This document shows positions 1 to 8,893 of a stretch of 26,540 nt of DNA, piece after piece. The notes beneath the pieces are model-generated. The model was given only the letters and a program-made list of their open reading frames with translations, was not told where the DNA came from and made no database searches. Origin of the DNA: Candidatus Pelagibacter sp. (GTDB lineage Bacteria > Pseudomonadota > Alphaproteobacteria > Pelagibacterales > Pelagibacteraceae); NCBI GenBank assembly GCA_002704625.1, contig PAGZ01000008.1:1-26540 (forward strand), given 5' to 3'. The position numbers and the translations under genes are program-made. Positions within the stretch are counted from its first letter, which is position 1. Each line of letters begins with the position of its first letter.

Positions 1-405
1 ACAACCAAATTTTCTTAAATATGGTGCTAGAAGAGTCGATACTAATACGTATCCACCAGTCCATCCAACTAAGAATGCCATGTAAGTATAGCCACCAAAA
101 TAAATACCGCCGGCCATTGCAACGAACGATGCACCTGACATCCAGTCAGCTGCTGTCGCCATTCCATTAAATACCGTTGGTACTTGCCTTCCTGCTACGT
201 AGTAAGCGTCAACTTGAATAGTTCTAGATAAGTAACCTATCAGCGCATATATGCAAACTGTAAAGGCTACGAATAGAATTCCTATCGTTGCCGCATCCAT
301 ACCACCAGCTTCTAGTGCTGCCATCAATAAGATGAACACTAAAAAACCACCGGTATACAAACCGTAGATTTTTGGAAGGTTTTGTATAAAACCACCTTTA
401 AACAT
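1..405 (-). CDS. Sodium:solute symporter (ActP/VC_2705-like), N-terminal 135 residues, cut by window edge
   Basis: I translated this frame by hand from the ATG at 405-403; it stays open to base 1, so the C-terminal part lies outside the window. The visible part starts MFKGGFIQNLPKIYGLYTGG and shows a hydrophobic segment, then RTIQVDAYYVAGRQVP and MATAADWMSGASFVAMAGG. The latter is the conserved early region of sodium:solute symporters of the acetate permease (ActP/VC_2705) group, which import small carboxylates with Na+ across the inner membrane. The start codon overlaps the stop of the upstream DUF4212-type gene (TAATG), and a strong Shine-Dalgarno (AAAGGAGGAT, 411-420 on the minus strand) precedes it. 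GC is high here (30 of 60 in 121-180). Acetate as substrate is an inference helped by acs nearby; other carboxylates are possible. Family call is confident, substrate is not. Confidence 0.88.
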   Translation of the reverse strand, partial: MFKGGFIQNLPKIYGLYTGGFLVFILLMAALEAGGMDAATIGILFVAFTVCIYALIGYLSRTIQVDAYYVAGRQVPTVFNGMATAADWMSGASFVAMAGGIYFGGYTYMAFLVGWTGGYVLVSTLLAPYLRKFGC

Positions 406-665
406 TAGTCATCCTCCTTTTCGCCACCGTATCCGTGTTCGTCATCGATTTTCTCCTGCTTATTAGCAAACCAAAAGATTAAAACTACGAAAGCAGCAAG
501 TGAACCTTGTGCTGACATATAATAAGCTAATGGGTAACCAAGAAACGATCCCTGATTAACCGACTCGCCGAACATAAATATTACTATTGAGAAAAAGAAC
601 CAAATAGCCAATGTTACAAACATATGGTTTTTGGTCTTTTGCCAATGTGCGTCTTTGTTTGACAT
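405..665 (-). CDS. DUF4212-type small membrane subunit of the sodium:solute symporter
   Basis: An 86-residue protein with two predicted membrane helices (about residues 15-35 and 45-66) and a charged, acidic C-terminal tail ending GEKEDD. The early HWQKTKNHMFVTLAIWFFFS and the phrase YPLAYYMSAQGSLAAFVVLI fit the DUF4212 family, small proteins (YjcH-like in position) encoded directly upstream of ActP/VC_2705-type symporters. The gene is the first of a two-gene operon and overlaps the symporter start by one base (TAATG). Its ATG is preceded by GGGAGG at good spacing, so translation is probably efficient. The role is thought to be a partner subunit of the transporter; the exact function is not established. 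Confidence 0.87.
   Translation of the reverse strand: MSNKDAHWQKTKNHMFVTLAIWFFFSIVIFMFGESVNQGSFLGYPLAYYMSAQGSLAAFVVLIFWFANKQEKIDDEHGYGGEKEDD
411..420 (-). promoter_or_regulatory. Strong Shine-Dalgarno site for the symporter gene
   Basis: On the minus strand AAAGGAGGAT lies just before the TAATG junction, inside the end of the DUF4212-type gene. Most neighbours in this window have weak ribosome sites, so this one marks a well translated gene and confirms the ATG at 405-403 as the symporter start. Confidence 0.65.
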
Positions 666-807
666 GTCTTTCCTCCCTTTAATTATTAAGAGTATTTTGC
701 GGAAGCATACCTAAAACAGCGTTAATTAAAAGTTAAAAAACCCATTTAAACCCTAATATGATAGTGTTTTAATGAGAAAAATACTTTGATATTTAAAGGA
801 ATACAAC

Positions 808-1419
808 GTGAAATTGAATCTTAAAGACATACAAAAATACCTTTTCCCCATAAAGAGAATTTTTTCCAAATATCGTCAAATTAGATCTTTGGATCAGGTT
901 AAGAATTTCATTCAAGAACAATCAGCTCAAGTAAGTCAAATGACATTATATGGATACCTTAAAACACGTATGGGAGCAAAGCACGTAATAATGTTCGAAA
1001 ATAAAAATTTTTTGAATTCTATTAATATTGCTAAATGGAATATTTATTCAGCTTCATTAATAGATTGTACTTTTTTTTGTTTTTCTTTTTTATACAAACA
1101 CAGGAATTTTAAAAAAACTGAAGAAGCAAATAGAGTTTTCTTTGAAATCTTAAATACTGAAAAAGTTAACGGAATGGACCCGGATGCTTTTGAAAATGCT
1201 ACCAAGGAATTCAACAAAAGGTATCAACAAGTAAATTGGGAAAATCATTTTAATTCAAATCCTTTTGAATTTAGTAGCAACGAGCTCTATGTTTGGTCGC
1301 CAATTGCTGATGAATTAAAAAAATTAGATAAAAAAATTGTAATAAATTCAATGGTTCTCAAATGGAACAATGTACAAAACGATTTCAAAAAACTGACAAG
1401 CAAATTTAATTTGGAATAA
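808..1419 (+). CDS. Conserved-looking protein of unknown function, GTG start
   Basis: A 203-residue soluble-looking protein. It starts with GTG; AAAGGA lies about nine bases upstream and no nearer in-frame ATG gives a full protein. No signal peptide is evident. The N-terminal third is basic, and the middle holds TLYGYLKTRMGAKHVIMFEN followed by INIAKWNIYSASLIDCTFFC, which look like well conserved blocks, but I cannot assign a family. The C-terminal half is polar and helix-prone. It is divergent from the symporter operon (142-base gap) and convergent with acs, with four bases between stops. A link to carboxylate uptake is only suggested by position. Function unknown. Confidence 0.7.
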   Translation: MKLNLKDIQKYLFPIKRIFSKYRQIRSLDQVKNFIQEQSAQVSQMTLYGYLKTRMGAKHVIMFENKNFLNSINIAKWNIYSASLIDCTFFCFSFLYKHRNFKKTEEANRVFFEILNTEKVNGMDPDAFENATKEFNKRYQQVNWENHFNSNPFEFSSNELYVWSPIADELKKLDKKIVINSMVLKWNNVQNDFKKLTSKFNLE

Positions 1420-1423
1420 AAAA

Positions 1424-3475
1424 TCACTTATTCTTTCTATTATCTACTAAAGACTCGACCACTGATGGATCTGCCAAGGTAGTAGTATCACCAAGATCAT
1501 GATGTTCATTTGCAGCAATTTTTCTAAGTATACGTCTCATAATCTTTCCAGACCTTGTTTTGGGTAATCCAGGCGCAAATTGAATTTGATCAGGTGTAGC
1601 AATCGGTCCAATTTGTTTTCTAACCCAAAGTTTTAATTCTCTTTCCAAATCCCCACTTGAATTTTCTCCAGCATTTAAAGTTACATAACAATACAACCCG
1701 TTACCTTTAATTTCATGTGGGTAGCCTACTACTGCAGCTTCTGCTACTTTGTTGTGTGCAACAAATGCGCTTTCAATTTCAGCAGTACCTAAATTATGTC
1801 CTGATACTATTATAACATCATCAACTCTTCCTGTAATCCAATAGTAACCATCTTTATCTCTTCTACATCCATCTCCAGAAAAATATTTTCCATCAAATTG
1901 CGAAAAATACGTATCTATAAATCTTTGATGATCACCATATACTGTTCTCATTTGTCCTGGCCAAGATTGTGCCATACACAGTCTTCCTTTACAGGCACCT
2001 TTTAATACTTTTCCGCTTTCATCAACTATAACAGGCTTAATTCCATAAAATGGTTTTGTGGCAGATCCAGGTTTTAAATTTATTGCACCAGGCTGAGGGG
2101 AAATTAAAATTCCACCTGTTTCTGTTTGCCACCAAGTATCAACAACTGGACATCTTTTTCCTCCTACTACATTGTAGTACCACATCCATGCTTCTGGATT
2201 TATAGGTTCCCCTACAGTACCCAAAAGTTTTAATGATTTTCTACTAGTTTTTTTAACTGGATCATCCCCTTCTCGCATTAAAGCTCTTATTGCAGTTGGA
2301 GCGGTATAAAAAATATTTACTTTGTATTTATCTACTATCTGCCACCATCTTGAACTATCTGGATAATTTGGAATTCCTTCAAACATTATAGTTGTGGCTC
2401 CATTAGATAATGGTCCATAAATTATATAACTATGCCCTGTTACCCATCCGATATCAGCAGTGCACCAGTAAACGTCTCTATTTTTATAATCAAATATATA
2501 TTGATGTGTCATTGAGGCATAAACCATATAACCACCAGTAGTGTGCAGCACACCTTTTGGTTTTCCGGTTGATCCAGATGTATACAGAATAAAAAGAGGA
2601 TCTTCTGCATTCATTTCTTCCGGGACACACTTGTCAGATACACCTGATAACATTTCATCGTAGGAAATATCTCTTTCATTATCCCAATCAACTTGATTTC
2701 CAGTTCTTTTAACTACAATACATTTTTTTACATTAGGACATTGCATCATTGCTTCGTCAGCTATTTTTTTAAGAGGAATAATTTTTCCACCCCTTACTCC
2801 TTCGTCTGCAGTAATTACATAGTCAGATTCACAGTCATTTATTCTTGTAGCAATAGAGTCTGGTGAAAACCCACCAAATATTATTGAGTGGATTGCTCCA
2901 ATTCTAGCACAAGCCAGCATCGTATATGCTAACTCTGGTATCATGGTTAAATAAATTGTTACCCTATCACCTTTTTGAATTCCGATACTTTTTAAACCAT
3001 TAGCAACTTTACAAACATTTTTATGTAATTCTTTATAGCTTATTTTTTTGTGATTACTTGGATCATCTCCAACCCAAATTATTGCTGTTTTATTTCCCTT
3101 TTTATCTAAGTGTCTGTCAATGCAATTTGCCGAAGCATTTAATGTACCATCGTAATACCATTTAATATTTACTTCTTTTTTACTGTACTTAATATCTTTT
3201 ATTTTAGAGTATGGTTTGATCCAACTAATTCTCTTTCCTTCTTTTCTCCAAAAATTCTCGTTATCTTTAATTGATAATTTGTATTTTTTTTCATATTGAG
3301 ATCTATTTACATAAGCTTGCTTAGACCAATTATCAGGAACTTTAAATACTGTGTTACCATCAGAATCTTTTGATTGTTTTGTTAATTTTCTTTTTGAAAT
3401 TTTCTTTAAAGATTTAACTTTTCTTCTTTTTTTTATTATTTTCTTTTTTTTCTTTTTTTTTCTTCTTTTAGCCAT
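1424..3475 (-). CDS. acs: Acetyl-CoA synthetase (AMP-forming) with polybasic N-terminal extension
   Basis: Converts acetate, ATP and CoA to acetyl-CoA via acetyl-AMP in the cytoplasm. The 683-residue protein has the ANL-superfamily signatures in order: P-loop [11 protein letters not shown] (around residues 297-307), the WWQTETGG motif, the hinge region [20 protein letters not shown], and the C-terminal [10 protein letters not shown] with catalytic Lys644. That Lys matches E. coli Acs Lys609, the residue silenced by acetylation. The offset of 35 comes from an N-terminal extension that is almost wholly Lys/Arg (23 of the first 36 residues); the normal fold begins near VFKVPDNW. The end [14 protein letters not shown] is typical of Acs. 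It is last in a tsaD-EVE-acs run, 20 bases behind the EVE gene. A downstream start without the basic tail cannot be excluded but no good internal Met is visible. Confidence 0.96.
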   Translation of the reverse strand: MAKRRKKKKKKKIIKKRRKVKSLKKISKRKLTKQSKDSDGNTVFKVPDNWSKQAYVNRSQYEKKYKLSIKDNENFWRKEGKRISWIKPYSKIKDIKYSKKEVNIKWYYDGTLNASANCIDRHLDKKGNKTAIIWVGDDPSNHKKISYKELHKNVCKVANGLKSIGIQKGDRVTIYLTMIPELAYTMLACARIGAIHSIIFGGFSPDSIATRINDCESDYVITADEGVRGGKIIPLKKIADEAMMQCPNVKKCIVVKRTGNQVDWDNERDISYDEMLSGVSDKCVPEEMNAEDPLFILYTSGSTGKPKGVLHTTGGYMVYASMTHQYIFDYKNRDVYWCTADIGWVTGHSYIIYGPLSNGATTIMFEGIPNYPDSSRWWQIVDKYKVNIFYTAPTAIRALMREGDDPVKKTSRKSLKLLGTVGEPINPEAWMWYYNVVGGKRCPVVDTWWQTETGGILISPQPGAINLKPGSATKPFYGIKPVIVDESGKVLKGACKGRLCMAQSWPGQMRTVYGDHQRFIDTYFSQFDGKYFSGDGCRRDKDGYYWITGRVDDVIIVSGHNLGTAEIESAFVAHNKVAEAAVVGYPHEIKGNGLYCYVTLNAGENSSGDLERELKLWVRKQIGPIATPDQIQFAPGLPKTRSGKIMRRILRKIAANEHHDLGDTTTLADPSVVESLVDNRKNK

Positions 3476-3495
3476 TTTTAACCCACTAATTATAT

Positions 3496-3909
3496 TTATA
3501 CTTTACCCATCTTGCATATAATTTTCCAGCTTTTTGAATCTACACTCATAACCGATAATCTTGATTGTCTGACCAACTGAAGATGTTTTAAAAGTCTATG
3601 TTTTTTAATGTGTTTTAAGGAAACAGGCAATTTAAATTTTTTAAAAGAGCGAACCATTATGGACCCAAACTTTCCACTGGGATCGTTTGTATCGATAAAA
3701 AATTCTTTTATTACTTTGACTATGCCAACTATTCTTTTTTCTTTTCCTGTATGATAAAAAAAACATTGATCATTCAATTTCATGGACTTCAAATTATTTC
3801 TTGCTTGAAAATTTCTTACACCATCCCAAACAGATCCTTTTTTATCACAGCTAATCTGTTCTTCCCAAGACCATTCCTCCGGTTCAGTTTTGATAAGCCA
3901 AAATTTCAT
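3496..3909 (-). CDS. EVE-domain protein (THYN1-like)
   Basis: A 137-residue protein that is essentially one EVE domain, the PUA-like fold thought to bind modified bases in DNA or RNA. Visible hallmarks are the start [17 protein letters not shown], then [20 protein letters not shown], the [17 protein letters not shown] strand pair and the ending strand after [10 protein letters not shown]. Length is normal for a stand-alone EVE protein. Its ATG overlaps the tsaD stop (TAATG), so it is probably translated together with tsaD, an enzyme of tRNA modification. The precise ligand in bacteria is not settled. Confidence 0.93.
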   Translation of the reverse strand: MKFWLIKTEPEEWSWEEQISCDKKGSVWDGVRNFQARNNLKSMKLNDQCFFYHTGKEKRIVGIVKVIKEFFIDTNDPSGKFGSIMVRSFKKFKLPVSLKHIKKHRLLKHLQLVRQSRLSVMSVDSKSWKIICKMGKV

Positions 3910-4985
3910 TAAATTTTTAGTCCTGGACCTTTTAAAAAAGGAGCATTTTTATCTAAAGGCCATCTTGATCTAACAAAATATTTTTTGTTATCAAATAATT
4001 TTTTTTTATATCTCTGAATTCCTGCCCAGGCAATCATAGCAGCATTATCGCCACAAAACTGTTTAGACGGAAAAATAGTTTTGAAGTTCATTTTTTTTGA
4101 TAATTGTTTTAAATTATTCCTTATACTATCGTTTGCCGCAACACCTCCAGCTACCACAAATAATCTTAATGAATTTTTCGATATTTCTTTTTGAAAAATT
4201 TTCATAGCAACTTCAGTTTTTTTTCTTAAAATTTTATTAATTGCTTCTTGAAATGAAGCGGCCATATCATATCTATCTTTAGTTGATTTTATATTTTTAG
4301 ATTTTCTTAGAACATCAGTTTTAAGTCCAGAAAGAGACAAATTACATCCGGCTCTATTTATTATTGGCAGGGGCAAATTGTAACTTTCTTTATTTCCTAG
4401 TTTTGCAAATTTCTCTATACTAGGTCCACCTGGGTAACCTAAATTTAAAATTTTTGAAGTTTTATCAAAAGCTTCCCCCACAGCATCATCAATTGTTGTT
4501 CCTATCTGTTTATAATTATTTAAACCTTTTACAATTATGTATTGTGAATGCCCTCCTGAAACTAATAATAATAAATAAGGAAATGATATTTTGCTTTCAA
4601 TACCAGGACTTAACGCGTGTCCTTCAAGATGATTTATAGGTATGAATGGTTTATTCGCAAAAATTGCTAAACTTTTTCCAATGTTGTAACCAACATTAAG
4701 GCAGACAACCAGACCAGGCCCGGCAGTTGCAGCAACTCCATCAATATCATTTATATTTTTTTTACTTTTTTTAAGAGCCTCTTGAATTATAAAATCGATA
4801 TTTTCAATATGAGCTCTTGCTGCAATCTCTGGAACAATTCCGCCAAATTTTTTATGTTCTTTAATTTGACTTGAAATTATATTTGATAAAACTTTTGCTT
4901 TACCATTGTAATTTTCTTGTATTACAGCCGCTGCTGTTTCGTCACAGCTTGTTTCAATACCTAAAAAAGTAAGTTTTTTTTTCAT
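3909..4985 (-). CDS. tsaD: tRNA N6-adenosine threonylcarbamoyltransferase TsaD
   Basis: Transfers the threonylcarbamoyl group from TC-AMP to A37 of tRNAs that read ANN codons, working with TsaB, TsaE and TsaC. The 358-residue protein has the ASKHA-type N-terminus LGIETSCDETAAAVI, the metal-binding INHLEGH (two His), the LLVSGGHSQ glycine loop, VAGGVAANDSIR and the C-terminal CGDNAAMIAWAG, all in the usual order; length is normal. It heads the minus-strand run tsaD-EVE-acs and is divergent from hemC with only 38 bases between start codons. A TATAAT-like -10 box on the minus strand (5001-4996) would give a very short leader. Confidence 0.97.
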   Translation of the reverse strand: MKKKLTFLGIETSCDETAAAVIQENYNGKAKVLSNIISSQIKEHKKFGGIVPEIAARAHIENIDFIIQEALKKSKKNINDIDGVAATAGPGLVVCLNVGYNIGKSLAIFANKPFIPINHLEGHALSPGIESKISFPYLLLLVSGGHSQYIIVKGLNNYKQIGTTIDDAVGEAFDKTSKILNLGYPGGPSIEKFAKLGNKESYNLPLPIINRAGCNLSLSGLKTDVLRKSKNIKSTKDRYDMAASFQEAINKILRKKTEVAMKIFQKEISKNSLRLFVVAGGVAANDSIRNNLKQLSKKMNFKTIFPSKQFCGDNAAMIAWAGIQRYKKKLFDNKKYFVRSRWPLDKNAPFLKGPGLKI

Positions 4986-5023
4986 TAGATTAGATATTAT
5001 AAAATATATATCTTTTTATATAA
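4986..5023. promoter_or_regulatory. Compact divergent promoter region between tsaD and hemC
   Basis: Only 38 AT-rich bases separate the two divergent start codons. On the minus strand a perfect TATAAT sits at 5001-4996, about ten bases before the tsaD ATG, with a weak -35 (TTTATA-like) overlapping the hemC start. The hemC promoter must overlap this stretch or lie inside tsaD. In such AT-rich sequence the boxes may occur by chance, so the exact elements are uncertain; that the gap holds the promoters follows from the divergent layout. Confidence 0.4.
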
Positions 5024-5944
5024 ATGAGTAAAAAAATAATCATAGGCACAAGAGGAAGCCAACTATCACTAGCATACGCTAATAGAGTTAAAAACCTTAT
5101 TTTAAAATCTAGTAAACTAAAAGACGAAAAAGTAATAATAAAAACAATTAAAACATCAGGGGATATATTTGAGAATAAAAAGATATCTGAAATTGGGGGC
5201 AAAAACTTATTTTGCAAAGAAATTGAGGAAAATTTGGTTGGCAAGGCAATAGACATTGCAGTTCATTCTTTAAAAGATTTAGACTCAGTTGAGACGAATG
5301 GACTTATAATTCAGGCTTACATTAAAAGAAATGACCCCAGAGAGTCTTTTGTTTCAAAAAAATTTAATAAATTATCAGAACTAAATAATGGTAAAATTGG
5401 TTCGAGTTCTAGAAGAAGAGAACTTCAATTAAAGTTATTAAATAGAAATATTAAAGTAGAAAATATTAGAGGAAATGTTGACACTAGAATTAAAAAAGTC
5501 GAAAGCGGCGAATATGACGGAGCGGTATTAGCAATTGCTGGGTTGAAAGTTTTAAATTTAGAACATTACGTTCAGGAAATATTTTCAATAAAAGACTTTA
5601 TTCCAACAGCAGGACAGGGAATCATTGCAGCCCAGTGCAGAGAAAATGATGAGCATATTAAAAAAATATTAAAAAAAATTAATCATAATGAAACTGAAAT
5701 ATGTGCCCTTGCTGAAAGAAATTTTTTAAAAACCCTAGGAGGAGATTGTGATACTGCAGTAGGTTGTTCAGCAATTTTGAAAAATGACAAAATAGAATTA
5801 AGCGCACAACTTTTTTCTGATGATGGAAAAAAAGTTTTTAATGTTTTTAAATTAGGAAAATCAAATCAACCACAGTTACTAGGCAAGTTAGCTGGTGAAG
5901 AAATTTTAAAAAAATCAGGAAATAGTTTTGTTAAAAAAAGATGA
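5024..5944 (+). CDS. hemC: Porphobilinogen deaminase (hydroxymethylbilane synthase)
   Basis: Joins four porphobilinogens into hydroxymethylbilane in heme synthesis. The 306-residue protein opens with IIIGTRGSQLSLAYANRVK, then has the active-site region DIAVHSLKDLDS, the arginine-rich GSSSRRRELQL and ENIRGNVDTR that bind substrate carboxylates, and FIPTAGQGIIAAQ. The dipyrromethane cofactor Cys is Cys242 within LGGDCDTAVGC, the same number as in E. coli HemC. The stop overlaps the hemD start (ATGA), so the two consecutive enzymes of the pathway are translationally coupled. Confidence 0.97.
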   Translation: MSKKIIIGTRGSQLSLAYANRVKNLILKSSKLKDEKVIIKTIKTSGDIFENKKISEIGGKNLFCKEIEENLVGKAIDIAVHSLKDLDSVETNGLIIQAYIKRNDPRESFVSKKFNKLSELNNGKIGSSSRRRELQLKLLNRNIKVENIRGNVDTRIKKVESGEYDGAVLAIAGLKVLNLEHYVQEIFSIKDFIPTAGQGIIAAQCRENDEHIKKILKKINHNETEICALAERNFLKTLGGDCDTAVGCSAILKNDKIELSAQLFSDDGKKVFNVFKLGKSNQPQLLGKLAGEEILKKSGNSFVKKR

Positions 5945-6645
5945 ACATTATATTTACTAGGCCGCTTATAGACTCCGAAGACCTCATGATGAATTTCTTT
6001 TCATCAGGACATAAAGTAATACACATGCCAACTTTAAGTATTACTTCAGCTAATATGGAACCCTTAATCACAAAAGATTATGATGGTTTAATATTCACAA
6101 GTGCAAATGCTGTAAGGTTTTTAAATTTAAAAAATGGTGACAAACAAATCAAATGCTTTTGTGTTGGTAGTCTTACAGAAAAATCTTTAAGGATGAAAGG
6201 TTTTAATAATACTGTATCAGCATCTGGCACTGTCAACGCATTAAAAAATTTAATTATAAATTCAGAAAAAAATATTAAAAATTTAGCTTATTTATGTGGA
6301 GATATTGTTTCATACGAATTAGACAAAGAGCTCTCACAAGAAGGTTTTAAAGTGAGAAAAATTATAAATTACACTTCTGCTAAGATTGTAGATCTTAATA
6401 AAGAAAGTATGGAGTTAATCAAAAAATATCCGGCAAATATTGCTCTTATTTACTCCAAAAGAAGTGCTGAAAGTTTTGATGAGATAGTGAGAAAATACTC
6501 TCTTTCTGAATTGATGACACACTGCAAAGTTATGTGTATAAGTAAAAAAATTGAAGAATTTTTAAAATCAAAAGGTTGGAAAAAAACTGAAATTTTTAAT
6601 CCTGGCGAGGAATTGATAAAAATAGATCAAATTAAAAATGGATAG
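5941..6645 (+). CDS. hemD: Uroporphyrinogen-III synthase
   Basis: Closes hydroxymethylbilane to uroporphyrinogen III with inversion of ring D. HemD sequences are poorly conserved. The call rests on the N-terminal IIFTRPLIDSEDLMMNFFSS, the DGLIFTSANAVRFL block typical of the family, a second Rossmann-like half with NIALIYSKRSAESFDEI, the length (234 residues), and a four-base ATGA overlap with hemC. It overlaps the following MscS gene by eight bases. Confidence 0.9.
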   Translation: MNIIFTRPLIDSEDLMMNFFSSGHKVIHMPTLSITSANMEPLITKDYDGLIFTSANAVRFLNLKNGDKQIKCFCVGSLTEKSLRMKGFNNTVSASGTVNALKNLIINSEKNIKNLAYLCGDIVSYELDKELSQEGFKVRKIINYTSAKIVDLNKESMELIKKYPANIALIYSKRSAESFDEIVRKYSLSELMTHCKVMCISKKIEEFLKSKGWKKTEIFNPGEELIKIDQIKNG

Positions 6646-7729
6646 ATTAGAACAATTTATAAGCTTGTTTATTGATGTTTGGAATAATGGAATATCTGGA
6701 ATAAATATTTCAGAAATTATAATAGCACTTTTTATTTTTCTAATATTTCTTTTCCTAAGAGGCTTGTTTGCAAAATTCGTAATTAAAAGATTAGAAAAAT
6801 ATGTATCAAAAACAACAAATCGTTTTGATAATTCCTTAGTCGAATCTCTAAAAGGCCCTACAAAGTTTTTTCCAATAGTAATAGGGTTTTTTATAGCAAC
6901 AAGCTATGTATCCTTTGGCGAAGGTACTGAAAGTTTTATTGATAATGCCAATAGAACTTTAATAACAATTCTAATATTTTGGTCTCTACATCAATTAATC
7001 GGTCCTATTTCTGTTCTAATAAAAACAGTAGAGGATTTATTATCAAGAGATTTGCTCAATTGGATAATTAAAGCTTTTAAAATTCTAATATTAATTCTTG
7101 GTGCAGCAGCAGTTTTAGAACTCTGGGGAATTAAAATTGGACCAATAATTGCAGGTTTAGGTTTATTCGGTGTAGCAGTGGCTTTAGGGGCTCAAGATTT
7201 GTTCAAGAATTTAATATCAGGAATTTTGGTTTTAGTTGAAAAAAGATTTAAAGTTGGAGACTGGATTCTCGTTGAAGATATTATTGAAGGTATTGTCGAG
7301 CGTATAGGTTTTAGATCAACTGTTGTAAGAAAATTTGATAAATCAGTTGCAATAATACCAAATTTTCAGTTTGCAGAAAATGCTGTAATTAATATTAGCG
7401 AAACTACAAACTGGAGGATAAGTTGGATCATAACTTTGCAGTATGATACCACCGTCGATCAGCTTAAAAAAATTCGAGATGAAATAGACAATTATATTGT
7501 ATCGTCCAAAGATTATAAAAAAAGTGATAATACAATGCATGCTGTCAGAATCGATAAATTCTCAGATAGCTCTATAGACATGTATGTAAGATGTTTTACA
7601 AATACTGATAAATGGTCAGAGTGGTTAAAAGTTAAAGAGAGATTAGCAATCGCAATAAAAGAAATAGTTGAAAAAAACAAAGCCTCTTTTGCTTTTCCTA
7701 GCCAATCTATTTATGTGGAGAAAAAATAA
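6638..7729 (+). CDS. MscS-family mechanosensitive channel
   Basis: A 363-residue inner-membrane protein with about four or five hydrophobic segments: near residues 22-42, 74-92, 105-125, 143-163 and the pore helix. The pore region GLGLFGVAVALGAQDLFKNL is the classic MscS TM3 signature, and it runs into ILVLVEKRFKVGDWILVED, the start of the cytoplasmic beta domain. Such channels open under membrane tension and release solutes during osmotic downshock. The start ATG lies inside the last codons of hemD (eight-base overlap), and its stop overlaps the YggT gene (TAATG). No obvious role in heme synthesis; it seems simply to share the operon. Confidence 0.95.
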   Translation: MDRLEQFISLFIDVWNNGISGINISEIIIALFIFLIFLFLRGLFAKFVIKRLEKYVSKTTNRFDNSLVESLKGPTKFFPIVIGFFIATSYVSFGEGTESFIDNANRTLITILIFWSLHQLIGPISVLIKTVEDLLSRDLLNWIIKAFKILILILGAAAVLELWGIKIGPIIAGLGLFGVAVALGAQDLFKNLISGILVLVEKRFKVGDWILVEDIIEGIVERIGFRSTVVRKFDKSVAIIPNFQFAENAVINISETTNWRISWIITLQYDTTVDQLKKIRDEIDNYIVSSKDYKKSDNTMHAVRIDKFSDSSIDMYVRCFTNTDKWSEWLKVKERLAIAIKEIVEKNKASFAFPSQSIYVEKK

Positions 7730-8019
7730 TGAAATCTATTTTAATATTAATAGATAGCGTGTTTAGCATTTATATTTGGATACTGATAATTAATGCCATT
7801 CTAAGCTGGCTGATTGCTTTTAATGTTTTAAATACCTCAAATAGACTGGTTTACTCTGTATTGGATATTAGTTACAAAATGACTGATCCACTATTAAGAC
7901 CTATAAGAAATTTTTTACCAAACTTGGGAAGTATAGATATTTCTCCGGTAGTTCTGATTTTGCTTTTGATGTTTGCCAGAAATTTAATATTTGAGTTTTT
8001 TGCTCCTTCGATGTTTTAA
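7729..8019 (+). CDS. YggT family membrane protein
   Basis: A 96-residue protein with two membrane helices (about residues 5-32 and 72-92) separated by a conserved loop. The loop carries the family signature DPLLRPIRNFLPNLGSID, followed by ISPVVLILLLMFAR. YggT proteins are linked with cell shape, division or osmotic tolerance in several bacteria, but their molecular job is unsettled. It overlaps the MscS stop by one base and ends two bases before folD. Pairing with an MscS channel fits an envelope or osmotic role. Confidence 0.93.
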   Translation: MKSILILIDSVFSIYIWILIINAILSWLIAFNVLNTSNRLVYSVLDISYKMTDPLLRPIRNFLPNLGSIDISPVVLILLLMFARNLIFEFFAPSMF

Positions 8020-8021
8020 AT

Positions 8022-8864
8022 ATGATTATTGATGGAAAAAAAATAGCAGCAAAATTAAGAGAAAATTTAAAAAAAAATATTATAAATCTGAAATCAACTT
8101 TTAAATCTATACCTGGTTTGACCGTAATTTTAATTGGGGAGGACCCTGCAAGTAAAATTTATGTGAAAAATAAAGAAAAATTTTCTAAAGAAGTTGGCAT
8201 GAATTCAGAAGTTATAAGATACCCTGAAAATATAGAAGAAAAAGTTGTTTTAGATAAGATTAAAGAGCTAAATAAAAATAAAAAAGTCTCAGGAATTCTC
8301 GTTCAACTTCCTTTGCCTAAACATATTAATAAAAAAAGAGTTATTGATACTATTCTTCCAAATAAAGATGTTGATGGTTTCCACCCAATAAATGTTGGAA
8401 ATTTATCATCTGGTTATGAAAGTAATATTCCCTGTACACCTTTGGGCTGTTATTTACTGATTAAAGAAGTAGAAAAAAATTTAAGTGGTAAACACGCTGT
8501 AATTATTGGTAGATCAAATTTAAATGGCAAACCCATGGCTCAGCTTTTGCTTAAAGAAAATTGTACAGTAACAATTACGCATTCCAAAACTAAAGATCTA
8601 AAAGCTGTATGCAATAAGGCTGATATTATTGTTGCTGCTGTGGGCAAACCTAAACTTGTAAAAGGAGATTGGGTAAAAAAAAATGCCGTAATAATTGATG
8701 TTGGTATTAATAAAACTGAATCGGGAATAGTAGGAGATGTAGATTTCGATGAGGTTTCAAAAATAGCCCGAGCAATAACTCCAGTTCCGGGCGGTGTAGG
8801 TCCCATGACTATTGCCTGTCTACTTAATAATACAGTTGAGTGCTTCAAAAGAGCTAATTCTTAA
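8022..8864 (+). CDS. folD: Bifunctional methylenetetrahydrofolate dehydrogenase/cyclohydrolase FolD
   Basis: Interconverts 5,10-methylene-THF, 5,10-methenyl-THF and 10-formyl-THF using NADP in the cytoplasm. The 280-residue protein has the family start MIIDGKKIAAKLRENLKK, a folate-site Tyr-Lys pair in ASKIYVKNKEKFSKEVGM, GILVQLPLPKHI, DVDGFHPINVGNL, the Rossmann motif IIGRSNLNGKPMAQLLL and the C-terminal PVPGGVGPMTIACLL. Length is normal. It lies two bases after the YggT gene, at the end of the hemC-hemD-mscS-yggT-folD run. Confidence 0.97.
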   Translation: MIIDGKKIAAKLRENLKKNIINLKSTFKSIPGLTVILIGEDPASKIYVKNKEKFSKEVGMNSEVIRYPENIEEKVVLDKIKELNKNKKVSGILVQLPLPKHINKKRVIDTILPNKDVDGFHPINVGNLSSGYESNIPCTPLGCYLLIKEVEKNLSGKHAVIIGRSNLNGKPMAQLLLKENCTVTITHSKTKDLKAVCNKADIIVAAVGKPKLVKGDWVKKNAVIIDVGINKTESGIVGDVDFDEVSKIARAITPVPGGVGPMTIACLLNNTVECFKRANS

Positions 8865-8893
8865 AAAGAAATAAATTATATATTTTGATTCCA

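Noticed and set aside
4990..5256. Minus-strand 88-residue open frame over the start of hemC, rich in hydrophobic residues
   Set aside because: It lies wholly opposite a clear hemC gene and crosses the divergent promoter gap; its sequence has the look of antisense of an AT-rich gene.
8540..8848. Minus-strand 102-residue open frame inside folD
   Set aside because: It is antisense to the conserved folD motifs, with no family signature or plausible ribosome site.
8885..8893. TTG start for the photolyase-related gene, adding three residues
   Set aside because: The ATG at 8894 begins exactly at the first beta strand (MKLFLILGNQL), as in the family; the TTG adds nothing.
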